This document shows positions 15,755 through 23,992 of a stretch of 64,000 nt of DNA, in pieces. This DNA is from Haloarcula sp. H-GB4. GTDB taxonomy: Archaea > Halobacteriota > Halobacteria > Halobacteriales > Haloarculaceae. The translations under genes were made by a program, and so were the position numbers. Position 1 is the first letter of the stretch; every line of letters starts with the position of its first letter. Below the pieces are notes generated by a model, which made no database searches, was not told where the DNA came from, and saw nothing but the letters and a program-made list of their open reading frames with translations. The stretch is from positions 372,001-436,000 of the forward strand of contig NZ_JAVDDX010000002.1 in NCBI RefSeq assembly GCF_030848575.1, written 5' to 3'.

Positions 15755-18208
15755 ATGGAGAAGCCGGTCGGTGGAACGGATGAGAACGAACAAGCGGCAC
15801 GTGACACACCGGCACAGCAGTCGCCCCCTGTGCTGTTGGAGACGCTTGCCGCGCGAATGCCCGAGCCGGTGGTCGTTTCCGCCGCAGACGGGGAGATACG
15901 GACCGGGAACGACCACCTCTGTGACCTCCTCGACTCGGACCCATCGGACGTGTTTGGAAGCCAGATAGGTACGTTCTTCCCGGGTCTGGATGGCGTTGAC
16001 CTCAGAGCCCACTGCAGTCAGTCACCAGGAACACCGCTAACGTCGTCGTGTTCTGCCGGCGACACGGAGCGGTGGGTCGAAATCGCCTTCGAGCCCCAGC
16101 AGTGGGACGGTGAGGAATTGTATCTGGGAATCGTCCACGATATCACCGAACGCCATGAGCGAACGGAGATGCTCGAACAGTACGAACGGATCGTTGAGAC
16201 CATCGAGGACGGCATCTACACACTTGACGAGGCGTTCACGATGCAGACGGTCAACAGTGCCGTCGAGTCGATGACCGGCTATGATAAGGACACGCTGGTC
16301 GGGTCGAACGCGACGCTACTGGCAGACGAATCCGTCATCGAGGAGGCCGCGGAGATGTCGCGGCAGTTCATCGAGGGCGAACGCGATGTCGGGACACTGA
16401 CTACGGATCTCAGAACCGCTGACGGAGACACGTTTCCGATCGAAACCAAGTTCACGACGTACGACCGCGAGGACGGGAGCTACCGGCAGGTCGGCGTCGT
16501 TCGGGATATCTCTGACCGGAAGCGGTTCGAGGAGACGCTCGCGGCGCTGCACGAGTCAACCAGAAAACTGCTCCACACGGAAACCAAGACGGCCGTGGCC
16601 GAGCAGATACTCGACACAGCCGTCGACGTACTGGAGCTCCCCGATGTGGCGATCTACCTGTTCGACCGAAGCGACAACACCCTTCGCAGCGTCGGCGATA
16701 CCGAGAAGGACAGAGCCGCGTCTATCGGTCCGGGCGAGAGCGCAGTGTGGGACGTGTTCGTGCAGGACAGCGCTGTCGAAGTTCCCCCCGGCGAGAGCAT
16801 CGACCTCGGTGCGGGACCGGTCGCGGCGGACGCAACGCGGCTCTGCCTCCCACTCGAAGACCACGGCGTGTTCTACATCGAACTGGGCGAGCAACACAGC
16901 GACGCCAGAACCCGGGAGATGGTGGACTTGCTCGCCGCCAGCGCCGAAGCCGCGCTCGCTCGTGTCGACCGCGAGACGACGCTCCGCGAACGCGAGGCCG
17001 AGCGCCGCGAACAAAACCGTGAGCTACGCCGGCTCAAGCAGGTCAACGCAATCATTCGCCGGATCGACCAAGTGCTCGTTGAGGCGGAGACCACTGAAGA
17101 GATTGAGCAGGCGGTGTGTGACCAGTTGGCCGAATCCCAGTGGTTCTCCTTTGCCTGGCTCGGCCGACAGGACGCGACGGAACTCGTTCCCAGAGCGTGG
17201 GCGGGCGACACCGCCAGCTATCTGGACGCTATTTCGCTGTCGCTGGAACGCGAGGGCGGGCCGCCGGCCGTCCAGACTGCACAGTCCGAGGCGATGACTA
17301 TCATCCCATCAGTGGCGGACAACCTCCGAGGCGACCATTGGCGGACAGAGGCGCTCTCTCGAGAGTTCCAGTCAGCACTCAGTATCCCGCTCGAATACGA
17401 CGACTTCGTCTACGGTGTCTTGACGGTGTATGCCCAGCAGGAAGACGGGTTCGACGAGATGCTTCAGGAGGTGTTCGCCGAACTCGGCGAGACTATCGCA
17501 AACGCGATACGAGAGGTCGAGTCCCGACAGCGGCGGGCCGGCGATGGGACCGTCGAACTCGAACTATCGCTGTCGGCCCCGCAGTCGTTCCTGACCCACC
17601 TCGCAGACCAGGTCGGCGTCCCGGTCGTCTGTGAGGGGGCCGTACAGCGGAGCGACGGGGCGATACGCCTTTTCGTCGCTATCTCGGACTGCGACCCGGT
17701 TGTCGTCGAGGAACAGATGGTGTCGATGGCTCGTGTCGACACCGCGAGAGCGATCTCGGCCGACCAGTTGGACGGGCTTTACGAGGTCGTCGTGACGGGT
17801 CAGACCGTCGCGGAGACCATACTGGAGCAGGGTGGGCGGTTGAAATCGATCCGAACATCGACGGGTGGACTCACGGTGACAGTTGTCGTCTCGAGTGAAA
17901 CCGATGTCCGGCAGTTCGTCGAACAGTTTGGCGAGCGCTACACGAACGTCACACTGATCGCGCGCCGTGACGGCGCACAGTCCGACGGGCAGCAAGACGG
18001 GACGGTCCGGTCGGCACTGGAGGAGCAACTCACCGACAGGCAGTTCGAAGTACTCCAGACGGCGTACCTGAGTGGCTTTTTCGACTGGCCGCGAGAGACG
18101 ACTGGTCAGGAGATCGCAGCCAGTCTAGACGTGTCACAGCCGACAGTCAACCGACACCTCCGTGTCAGCGAGCGAAAGTTGCTCGAACTCGTGTTCGGCG
18201 ATAGCTGA
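15755..18208 (+). CDS. PAS/GAF Bat-type transcription regulator
   Basis: A second Bat-like regulator, 817 residues and cytoplasmic. Visible order: PAS (about 45-140, ending LYLGIVHDITERHERTE), PAS (146-265, ending VGVVRDISDRKRF), GAF (275-405), a short coiled coil (TLREREAERREQNRELRRL), a second GAF (440-590), the Bat-specific region (600-755) and C-terminal HTH_10 (LTDRQFEVLQTAYLSGFFDW). There is no kinase domain. A HalOD1 gene and a terpene-synthase-like unit follow on the same strand, so these are candidate targets. No ligand can be inferred. Confidence 0.88.
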   Translation: MEKPVGGTDENEQAARDTPAQQSPPVLLETLAARMPEPVVVSAADGEIRTGNDHLCDLLDSDPSDVFGSQIGTFFPGLDGVDLRAHCSQSPGTPLTSSCSAGDTERWVEIAFEPQQWDGEELYLGIVHDITERHERTEMLEQYERIVETIEDGIYTLDEAFTMQTVNSAVESMTGYDKDTLVGSNATLLADESVIEEAAEMSRQFIEGERDVGTLTTDLRTADGDTFPIETKFTTYDREDGSYRQVGVVRDISDRKRFEETLAALHESTRKLLHTETKTAVAEQILDTAVDVLELPDVAIYLFDRSDNTLRSVGDTEKDRAASIGPGESAVWDVFVQDSAVEVPPGESIDLGAGPVAADATRLCLPLEDHGVFYIELGEQHSDARTREMVDLLAASAEAALARVDRETTLREREAERREQNRELRRLKQVNAIIRRIDQVLVEAETTEEIEQAVCDQLAESQWFSFAWLGRQDATELVPRAWAGDTASYLDAISLSLEREGGPPAVQTAQSEAMTIIPSVADNLRGDHWRTEALSREFQSALSIPLEYDDFVYGVLTVYAQQEDGFDEMLQEVFAELGETIANAIREVESRQRRAGDGTVELELSLSAPQSFLTHLADQVGVPVVCEGAVQRSDGAIRLFVAISDCDPVVVEEQMVSMARVDTARAISADQLDGLYEVVVTGQTVAETILEQGGRLKSIRTSTGGLTVTVVVSSETDVRQFVEQFGERYTNVTLIARRDGAQSDGQQDGTVRSALEEQLTDRQFEVLQTAYLSGFFDWPRETTGQEIAASLDVSQPTVNRHLRVSERKLLELVFGDS

Positions 18209-18307
18209 TAGCGTCGCTATACTATTAGTGACCAGTCCGGCAGGCGGTATCTGTATAGCCACAATCACCTTTTGAACCACTGATCAAGGGACAAACAGCG
18301 ACGAACC

Positions 18308-18607
18308 ATGTCCCAGGCAAAACTGGTCTACAGACCGACACCCAATGAACCGCTGAGCGAAACCATCGTCCACGCCGTCGCCGACACGCTGGGTGTCGAT
18401 CCCGTTGATCTCGATGACCGAATCAGTGACTGTATCGACCCTGATGCGCTGGATCGACTGTTCCGTCCTGAGGCGGATGGCACCCCGAGTCCTGACGGAC
18501 TGGTCGTGTTCAGTATGGCTGGCTGTCGTATCGAAGTCGAAGGGAACCGTTCGGTGCTGGTGACACCGTCCCGCGGCGGCCCAGTGGCGACCGAACTCGA
18601 AGCGTAA
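18308..18607 (+). CDS. HalOD1 output-domain protein
   Basis: A 99-residue stand-alone HalOD1 protein (halobacterial output domain 1), a small domain usually found at the end of haloarchaeal signalling proteins. Diagnostic parts are LSETIVHAVADTLGVDPVDL, then IDPDALDRLF and VVFSMAGCRIEVEG. A 99-base gap separates it from the Bat-type regulator, so co-transcription is possible. Function is regulatory by context; the partner is unknown. Confidence 0.85.
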   Translation: MSQAKLVYRPTPNEPLSETIVHAVADTLGVDPVDLDDRISDCIDPDALDRLFRPEADGTPSPDGLVVFSMAGCRIEVEGNRSVLVTPSRGGPVATELEA

Positions 18608-18867
18608 CTCGCGCGGTTGTTCTGCTGATGCTATGTAACTTCATTTAGAGAAGTATTGCCATCAGCAAACGTAGTATTGTCACCTTATTTTTACATCTCT
18701 CTCACAGATCCCCGCTATTTTTCAGTAAGTAGATATTTCTTTTGTGGTAGCAACTGAAAAACTGGTACGTAACTTGGAGTAAAGCGGAGTAAACACTTTG
18801 TTAATAGTATCCTACTAACATCCTACGCGTCAGTACCACTATAAGCGCAACTTCGCCTCTCGAATAT
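18608..18867 (+). promoter_or_regulatory. AT-rich control region upstream of the small ORF/terpene-synthase unit
   Basis: 260 bases without a gene, clearly richer in A and T than the surroundings. It holds an inverted repeat TGCTGATG (18623-18630) / CATCAGCA (18660-18667), a T-rich stretch at 18685-18692 that could end the HalOD1 transcript, a GGAGTAAA direct repeat near 18775-18793, an ATCCTAC direct repeat near 18809-18826, and a TATA element at 18840-18845. Confidence 0.5.
18840..18845 (+). promoter_or_regulatory. TATA element for the 56-residue ORF
   Basis: TATAAG lies about 27 bases before the ATG at 18868, the spacing expected for a leaderless haloarchaeal transcript. It supports that ATG as a genuine start. 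Confidence 0.55.
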
Positions 18868-19038
18868 ATGGACCGCGGACACCAACTGATCGGAACCGGC
18901 TCGCAGTCGGGCAAAAGCGCAAAAGCAGTGACCGTTCAATCTGAAGAAGTAGAACAACCCAAACACCAGTTAATCGGATATTATTCTACCGACGGTACCG
19001 AGACTCAGGATGCAACTGTCGGGGGGCAGTCACAATGA
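18868..19038 (+). CDS. 56-residue protein translationally coupled to terpene-synthase-like gene
   Basis: Small hydrophilic protein beginning MDRGHQLIGTGSQSGKSAKA. It contains two imperfect copies of an HQLIG motif (residues 5-9 and 34-38), each followed by a Gly/Ser/Tyr stretch, and no membrane segment or cysteine. Its TGA overlaps the ATG of the next gene (ATGA), and a TATA element sits at the right distance upstream, so it is likely translated. I know no family for it. It could be a regulatory leader, a partner subunit or a substrate peptide; nothing in the sequence decides. Confidence 0.6.
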   Translation: MDRGHQLIGTGSQSGKSAKAVTVQSEEVEQPKHQLIGYYSTDGTETQDATVGGQSQ

Positions 19039-20003
19039 GTGTTGAGTCACCGGCGGTTGATGCACAGGACCTCCTCGAAGAGGTTCGAACAACCAGCCTC
19101 CCGGACCAGGTTGCAGAACTGGCAGATGAATACGAACGAGTCTGTGGCGAGCGTGATCGGTTCCTCTGGCAGTGGATCTACTCGCTATTCCCCGAGTTTA
19201 CGCTCTCCTCTGTCGACCCGGACCACGCCGACCACGTCCGGACACAGAAGACGATACTCACGATGTACGTCACGATTCTGGACGACATCGTCGAGAACGA
19301 CGGAGACCGAGACACCTTCGAAGAGGCCCGACGACTCGTCCAAGACCCGTCAGCCGTAGACCCGAGCCGTGCGGCGGTAAGCGAGGAATATTTCTCCTTT
19401 ATTGAGCGTGTGTGGCGGGAGTTCGAGGGGGGGCTGACTGACGCACCGCGTGTCGAAGAGTTCTACGACGTCTTCACCTACGATATGCGACAGACGCTAA
19501 ATGCGATGGACTACAGCGCTGTTGTCAATGAGAACCCACGGATTGCGAACCTCAGTGGGGCCGAAACCTATGGGGCGCATAACATGGTAATGTTCCCCTA
19601 CGCGGCCGTTGACCTCATGTACTCGCCGGAATTCGAACTCGCCGACTACGGCACCGTTCGGGACCTCATCTGGGACCTACAGGAGATGGCTCGTATTGGC
19701 AACTGGCTCACGACCTGGGAACGAGAGGTCAAGGAAGGGGACTACACCGCGGGAATCGTCGTGTTGGCCCTTCAGGAAGGGTTCGTTACACCTGAAGAGC
19801 TGGAAAACCCGGACGGGAAAGCTGAACTCATCGACAAAATCAAAGCCGAACAGTTCGAGGCCCGGTTCCGGGACCGGTGGGCCGACATCTATCAGTCCGT
19901 GCGTGACCGCGAGTTCGATACGGATAGTGTCGACCTTGACGCGCTGGTGCAGGGCATGGAAACAGTGTTCCAGTACCACGAAGCCAGCCGCGGACACAAG
20001 TAA
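19035..20003 (+). CDS. Class I terpene synthase-like protein
   Basis: A 322-residue all-helical soluble protein. Two metal-binding motifs of class I terpene synthases appear in the right order and spacing: an aspartate-rich motif DDIVE (Asp83, Asp84, Glu87) inside TILTMYVTILDDIVENDGD, and an NSE-type triad Asn223-Thr227-Glu231 in RIGNWLTTWEREVKEGD, 140 residues later. Both motifs bind the Mg-diphosphate of a prenyl substrate in this fold. The length fits a single alpha domain. It would act on an isoprenoid diphosphate; substrate and product are unknown. It may be a synthase, a phosphatase-like relative or an inactive homologue. It is coupled to the 56-residue ORF. Confidence 0.68.
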   Translation: MSVESPAVDAQDLLEEVRTTSLPDQVAELADEYERVCGERDRFLWQWIYSLFPEFTLSSVDPDHADHVRTQKTILTMYVTILDDIVENDGDRDTFEEARRLVQDPSAVDPSRAAVSEEYFSFIERVWREFEGGLTDAPRVEEFYDVFTYDMRQTLNAMDYSAVVNENPRIANLSGAETYGAHNMVMFPYAAVDLMYSPEFELADYGTVRDLIWDLQEMARIGNWLTTWEREVKEGDYTAGIVVLALQEGFVTPEELENPDGKAELIDKIKAEQFEARFRDRWADIYQSVRDREFDTDSVDLDALVQGMETVFQYHEASRGHK

Positions 20004-20075
20004 CAGAGCGGCATTTCGCGGTCTGCAGAGAGGGGCGAACTGATTCTGTGTGTGAAGCAGGTACCTGCCGTGCCG

Positions 20076-21584
20076 TCAGTCGTCAGCGACGAGCGGTTCC
20101 TCGTCGTCGGCGACGAGGCGGTCCATCGCATCGACCATTGCGCGCACCGATGCCCGCGTGATGTCCGAGTCGCTGGCAGAGACGACGACGTGATCGTCGC
20201 CGCGTGACATCTCGATTTCGACCGTAACAAGCGCGTCCGTCCCGCCGGTGATAGCGTCGACGTGATAGTCTTCGAGCGTCGCATCGGCGGTGTGTGACAG
20301 TGCCACCCCGGCGGCGTTCATCGCGGCATCGACCGGCCCGGAACCGACCGCTGCCTCCTTACGTTCCTCGCCGTCGACTGAGAGTCGGACGCTCGCTGTC
20401 GGCGTATCGGAGCCAGAAACGGCGGTCAGGCCGAGCAGTTCGACTCGGCGGTCGCGTGCGTCGCCGGTCACCTCGTCGGCGATGGTCAGCAGGTCGGCAT
20501 CGGTGACGCGCTTACCGCGGTCGCCGATCTCCTTGACGCGGCTGACGATCTCTGAGAGTTGGTCATCGGTAACCTCGACATCGTGTTCGTCAAGTGCGGC
20601 CTCGACACCGGCCCGACCCGCGTGCTTGCCGAGCGCTAGTCGGCGTTCGCGGCCCACCTTCTCCGGCGGGTACGGCTCGTACATCGAGTCGTCCTTGAGC
20701 GTGCCGTCGGTGTGGATGCCTGACTCGTGGGTGAAGGCGTTCTCGCCGACAACCGCCTTGTTTGGTGCCAGCGGAATGCCGGTCCGATTGGCGGTGAGCT
20801 GGGCGAGGTCGTACACTTCGGTGAGGTCCATCGACTCGACGCCGTAGCCGTGGTCGAGCGCGATGGCGACCTCTTCGAGAGCGACGTTGCCGGCACGCTC
20901 GCCAATACCGTTTATCGTTCCGTGGACGAGGTCCGCACCCGCTGCGATGGAGACTAAGGCGTTGGTCACTGCCAGCCCCAGATCATCGTGGGTGTGCGTG
21001 CTGACCGGACCGAGGTCCGAGAGCCGTGAGACACATTCGAGCGCGCGGTCCGGCGTCGCGTGGCCGACGGTGTCGGCCCAGCAGATGCGGTCCGCGCCGG
21101 CCTCGACGGCGGCGCCGAGCAATTCTTCGAGGTAGTCTAGATCGGCCCGTGAACCGTCCTCGCCGATGACCTCGACCCAGAGCCCGTGGTCGACGGCGTA
21201 CTCCACCAGTTCGACGGTGTTGTCGACGTTTTCGCTCTTGGAGGTGCCGACCTTCTGCTCCACGTGCTTGTCACTGGCCGGAACAACGAGATTGATGCCG
21301 TCGACACCACAGTCGAGCGCGAGGTCGATGTCGTTCTGGATACCGCGACAGAAGCTGGTGACAGTGCTGTCGAGGTCAAGCCCCGCGACACGGGAAATCG
21401 TCTCGCGCTCGCCGGGCCCGGTACAGGCGCTCCCGGCTTCGATGACGTCGATACGCGCCGCATTGAGCGAGCGGGCGATATCGGCCTTGTCATCCGGCGT
21501 CAGCGAGACGCCGGGGGCTTGCTCGCCATCACGTAGCGTCGTGTCGAGAAACTGTACCTCACCGACATCTGAGAGCGCACGCAT
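20076..21584 (-). CDS. (R)-citramalate synthase / 2-isopropylmalate synthase family
   Basis: Acetyl-CoA-dependent Claisen condensing enzyme feeding isoleucine or leucine synthesis. The DRE-TIM barrel is clear: QFLDTTLRDGEQAPGVSL at the N-terminus, ARIDVIEAGSACTGPGERE, ICWADTVGHATPDRA, THTHDDLGLAVTNAL with the metal-binding His pair, and NGIGERAGNVALEEV. A C-terminal LeuA allosteric domain (about residues 370-500) is present, so feedback inhibition is expected. Sequence alone does not separate the citramalate and isopropylmalate activities. I chose the ATG at 21584; GTG codons at 21620 and 21644 are alternatives. Convergent with the terpene-synthase-like gene. Confidence 0.9.
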   Translation of the reverse strand: MRALSDVGEVQFLDTTLRDGEQAPGVSLTPDDKADIARSLNAARIDVIEAGSACTGPGERETISRVAGLDLDSTVTSFCRGIQNDIDLALDCGVDGINLVVPASDKHVEQKVGTSKSENVDNTVELVEYAVDHGLWVEVIGEDGSRADLDYLEELLGAAVEAGADRICWADTVGHATPDRALECVSRLSDLGPVSTHTHDDLGLAVTNALVSIAAGADLVHGTINGIGERAGNVALEEVAIALDHGYGVESMDLTEVYDLAQLTANRTGIPLAPNKAVVGENAFTHESGIHTDGTLKDDSMYEPYPPEKVGRERRLALGKHAGRAGVEAALDEHDVEVTDDQLSEIVSRVKEIGDRGKRVTDADLLTIADEVTGDARDRRVELLGLTAVSGSDTPTASVRLSVDGEERKEAAVGSGPVDAAMNAAGVALSHTADATLEDYHVDAITGGTDALVTVEIEMSRGDDHVVVSASDSDITRASVRAMVDAMDRLVADDEEPLVADD

Positions 21585-21777
21585 CGCTGGGTGCCCCTCG
21601 AACAATGTGTTCTGACTCACAGAAGATGCTCCATCACGCGCCACGAATTTCGCGGCCAGCCGCCTCGCGGCGACTTCCTCTATCCTCCGTCGGGTGTTCC
21701 GACATAGTGGTGTCTACTCTAATCTTCACGGTCTAAAAGGTGACGGAACTGACTACCACACCTCATGCCTGTCGTGT

Positions 21778-22125
21778 TCAGGATTCCAGACGGACCGTGT
21801 CACCTTCGGAAACGTCCGACGCCGCACCCCCGGGCAATTCGATGACAGTGTCCGCGTTCGCGTAACCGACCGAGCGCCAGGGTTGCAGGGTTTCGACGGC
21901 CTGGACCTCTTCGTCGACGAGCCAGAGCACATCGAGCGAGAACCGGACGAATAACATATGGATGAACTGTCGGCTCGCGTGGTCGAATGGAAAGACGAGC
22001 GCGTAGTCGTCGGGAATCGATGACCGGAACATCAGCCCCCGGCCCTGTTCGAGCATCGACTCGGCGTACTCCACCTCCGTTGCCAGCGGGCGTGCCGCGC
22101 CGTCGGGGTCGTGAACGAGCCGCAT
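21778..22125 (-). CDS. DUF192 family protein
   Basis: A 115-residue DUF192 protein. Typical elements are VEYAESMLEQGRGLMFRSSI, ALVFPFDHASRQFIHMLFVR, the family hallmark of an F-P-F and M-x-F pattern, then DVLWLVDEEVQAVETLQPW. Function is unknown; many homologues are exported, but this one lacks a signal peptide. The ATG at 22125 has a GGTGGT purine-rich box directly upstream. An in-frame TTG extension to 22188 is less likely. Confidence 0.85.
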   Translation of the reverse strand: MRLVHDPDGAARPLATEVEYAESMLEQGRGLMFRSSIPDDYALVFPFDHASRQFIHMLFVRFSLDVLWLVDEEVQAVETLQPWRSVGYANADTVIELPGGAASDVSEGDTVRLES

Positions 22126-22207
22126 ACCACCGCGGAGGTCGTAGGCAGGCAAAAAGTCTTCTGTCGGAGCGGAGGGTTTGAGGGGCAACGGCCACTCACT
22201 ATGTCGT

Positions 22208-22756
22208 ATGGAGAAGGCCCCCGGGGGGACGTCCGTCGGCGTCGATGACCCGTACGATCACGTCCAGCGGTGTGACTTCGTTACCGGCGAGGGGAAGTGT
22301 CGCTGGGCACGCGAACACGGTCATCACGACCCTGAATTCGCCAATGCCCGGAGTGGCGACGACTTTCGCTGTCCGGCAGCAATTACGCCCGACGACGCGG
22401 ATGCAGACGCAGAGCCGGAGTGGGACTGGGCCGACTGCCCGCATTTCCGCTCCCGGAACCACGACCGGGAGTGTGTTCGGTGCGGACTCGAAGAGCGGCG
22501 GATGGCCCACTCTGCGGACCGACCGCTGCTGGAGGAACACCATCTCTCGTACCGCGACGGCGGCGATGAGCTCTCACACGAAATAACGGTATTTCTCTGC
22601 CGGTGGTGTCACGCGAAGATTCACCAATCGTGGGCGCGGCTTGACGACGACGCGAACCCAGACCCAGACGCCATCGCACAGCGTGAGCAACGCCGCTCTA
22701 AGGAGCAATCCGAACTGGGCTTCGAGTCGGCGGCCGACCGCTACGACGACTCATAG
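22208..22756 (+). CDS. HNH-type zinc protein
   Basis: A 182-residue cytoplasmic protein. The C-terminal half resembles an HNH nuclease core: LLEEHHLSYRDGG, then VFLCRWCHAKIHQSW, a C-x2-C-H-x3-H pattern. Upstream there is a second Cys/His cluster (CPHFRSRNHDRECVRCG) that probably binds zinc. The N-terminal third has further Cys/His positions (RCDFVTGEGKCRW). No target or partner is indicated, and activity is unproven. A TTG at 22178 would extend the frame but lacks support. Confidence 0.7.
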   Translation: MEKAPGGTSVGVDDPYDHVQRCDFVTGEGKCRWAREHGHHDPEFANARSGDDFRCPAAITPDDADADAEPEWDWADCPHFRSRNHDRECVRCGLEERRMAHSADRPLLEEHHLSYRDGGDELSHEITVFLCRWCHAKIHQSWARLDDDANPDPDAIAQREQRRSKEQSELGFESAADRYDDS

Positions 22757-22826
22757 ACGTGCTAAATATCACATCTGATAATTACTGCCGCACAGATAAG
22801 TGGGCACGTCGTAACCAGTTACTAAG

Positions 22827-23924
22827 GTGACCCCTCCGGCGCTCACGAAACAGTCGCTGGGGACGGGATATGTCGTCGCAACGGGCGTCGTGATTTCCGG
22901 CGCATTACTCGCCCACGGCATGTCTATCGTCCGGCCATCCCCGATAGACGTGGTCATCCTCAGCGTGGGGTTGACACCGGCGTTAGCCCTGGTAGCGGCG
23001 AACTACTGGCTACCGGTGAGCGGACTGTCCGGCGACCAGATATGGACCGCGGCGGAGTGGTGCGGGCTTGGCATCGCGCTGTTTACCGTCATCAAAATCG
23101 TCGTGTTGCTCGCCCCAGTCCCACAGTCCTCAATGATCCCGTCGATACTTGCAAGCGGGGTCGCAGTCGGCGGGTTTGGTGGGGTTTTGTTCGGGTGGCT
23201 GCTGGAACTCCGGCGGTCCAGACGCCGTCTCGCCCAGAGCAACGAAGTGTTGTTTCGAGTGTTCAGGCATGACCTTCGGAACGACCTCAACGTCGCACTC
23301 GGACACCTCGGTGAACTGCAGCGGGAGACGGCAGAGCGTGGCAGGCCCGAATCACGTGCACATGTCGAGCAGTTGAGCGGGACTATCGATGGCATCATCG
23401 AGACCACCGAGAAGGCGAGGCAGATAGAGTTCGCGTTCGATGCGGACCGCCGTGCACAGGAGCCGATCGACCTCGTGCCATGCGTCAGGGAACAGGCAAA
23501 AAAGATCACGCAGTCGCACCCGGAGGCCACTGTTGAACTCGACCTCCCTGAACAGTCGCGGGTGTACGCCGATTGGATGCTCGACACCGTGTTCCTGAAC
23601 GTTATCGAGAACGCAGTCGTCCACTGCGAAGAGACCCCGACACTGTATATTTCAGTTGAAGAACGCGATCGAACCGTGTTCGTTCATATCGGGGATAACT
23701 GTCCATCCATTCCACAACACGAACGGGATGTCCTCAATAGCGGCGTGGAGACACAACTGTGTCACTCAAAGGGAGTCGGACTGTGGCTGACGACGTGGAT
23801 CGTCGAGAGTTACGGCGGGGCAGTACACCTCACGACCTCGGATAACGGCAACACCGTGACGCTGGAACTGCGCGGCCCGACAGTCATCGACGAGGTTCGC
23901 CAGACCCTTCGAGAGTGGCCCTGA
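22827..23924 (+). CDS. Membrane sensor histidine kinase
   Basis: A 365-residue two-component sensor. Four hydrophobic segments occupy about residues 10-125. The H-box LFRVFRHDLRNDLNVALGH holds phosphoacceptor His148. The N-box is NVIENAVVHCEE, and the ATP lid region is SKGVGLWLTTWIVESYGG. The G1 box reads IGDNCPSIP rather than DNGPGIP, a usual haloarchaeal variation, so activity is still likely. No PAS domain and no neighbouring response regulator, hence an orphan kinase. The start is a GTG. Confidence 0.88.
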   Translation: MTPPALTKQSLGTGYVVATGVVISGALLAHGMSIVRPSPIDVVILSVGLTPALALVAANYWLPVSGLSGDQIWTAAEWCGLGIALFTVIKIVVLLAPVPQSSMIPSILASGVAVGGFGGVLFGWLLELRRSRRRLAQSNEVLFRVFRHDLRNDLNVALGHLGELQRETAERGRPESRAHVEQLSGTIDGIIETTEKARQIEFAFDADRRAQEPIDLVPCVREQAKKITQSHPEATVELDLPEQSRVYADWMLDTVFLNVIENAVVHCEETPTLYISVEERDRTVFVHIGDNCPSIPQHERDVLNSGVETQLCHSKGVGLWLTTWIVESYGGAVHLTTSDNGNTVTLELRGPTVIDEVRQTLREWP

Positions 23925-23960
23925 GGCCGGATACGAAGGGTCCGTCGACCGCATCAGGAG

Positions 23961-23968
23961 ATATATAC
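23961..23968 (+). promoter_or_regulatory. TATA element for the GMP synthetase amidotransferase gene
   Basis: ATATATAC lies about 28 bases before the ATG at 23993, indicating an essentially leaderless transcript. Confidence 0.55.
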
Positions 23969-23992
23969 GCCTTCGTGGCCTTCGCGTCAGTA

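Noticed and set aside
15101..16012. Minus-strand ORF of 303 codons across the HAD phosphatase and the Bat-type regulator
   Set aside because: Antisense to two well-supported genes; long only because GC-rich DNA lacks stops.
18623..18667. Intrinsic terminator for the HalOD1 transcript
   Set aside because: The inverted repeat arms are only eight bases with a 29-base loop; an operator is just as possible, so it is described only as a repeat.
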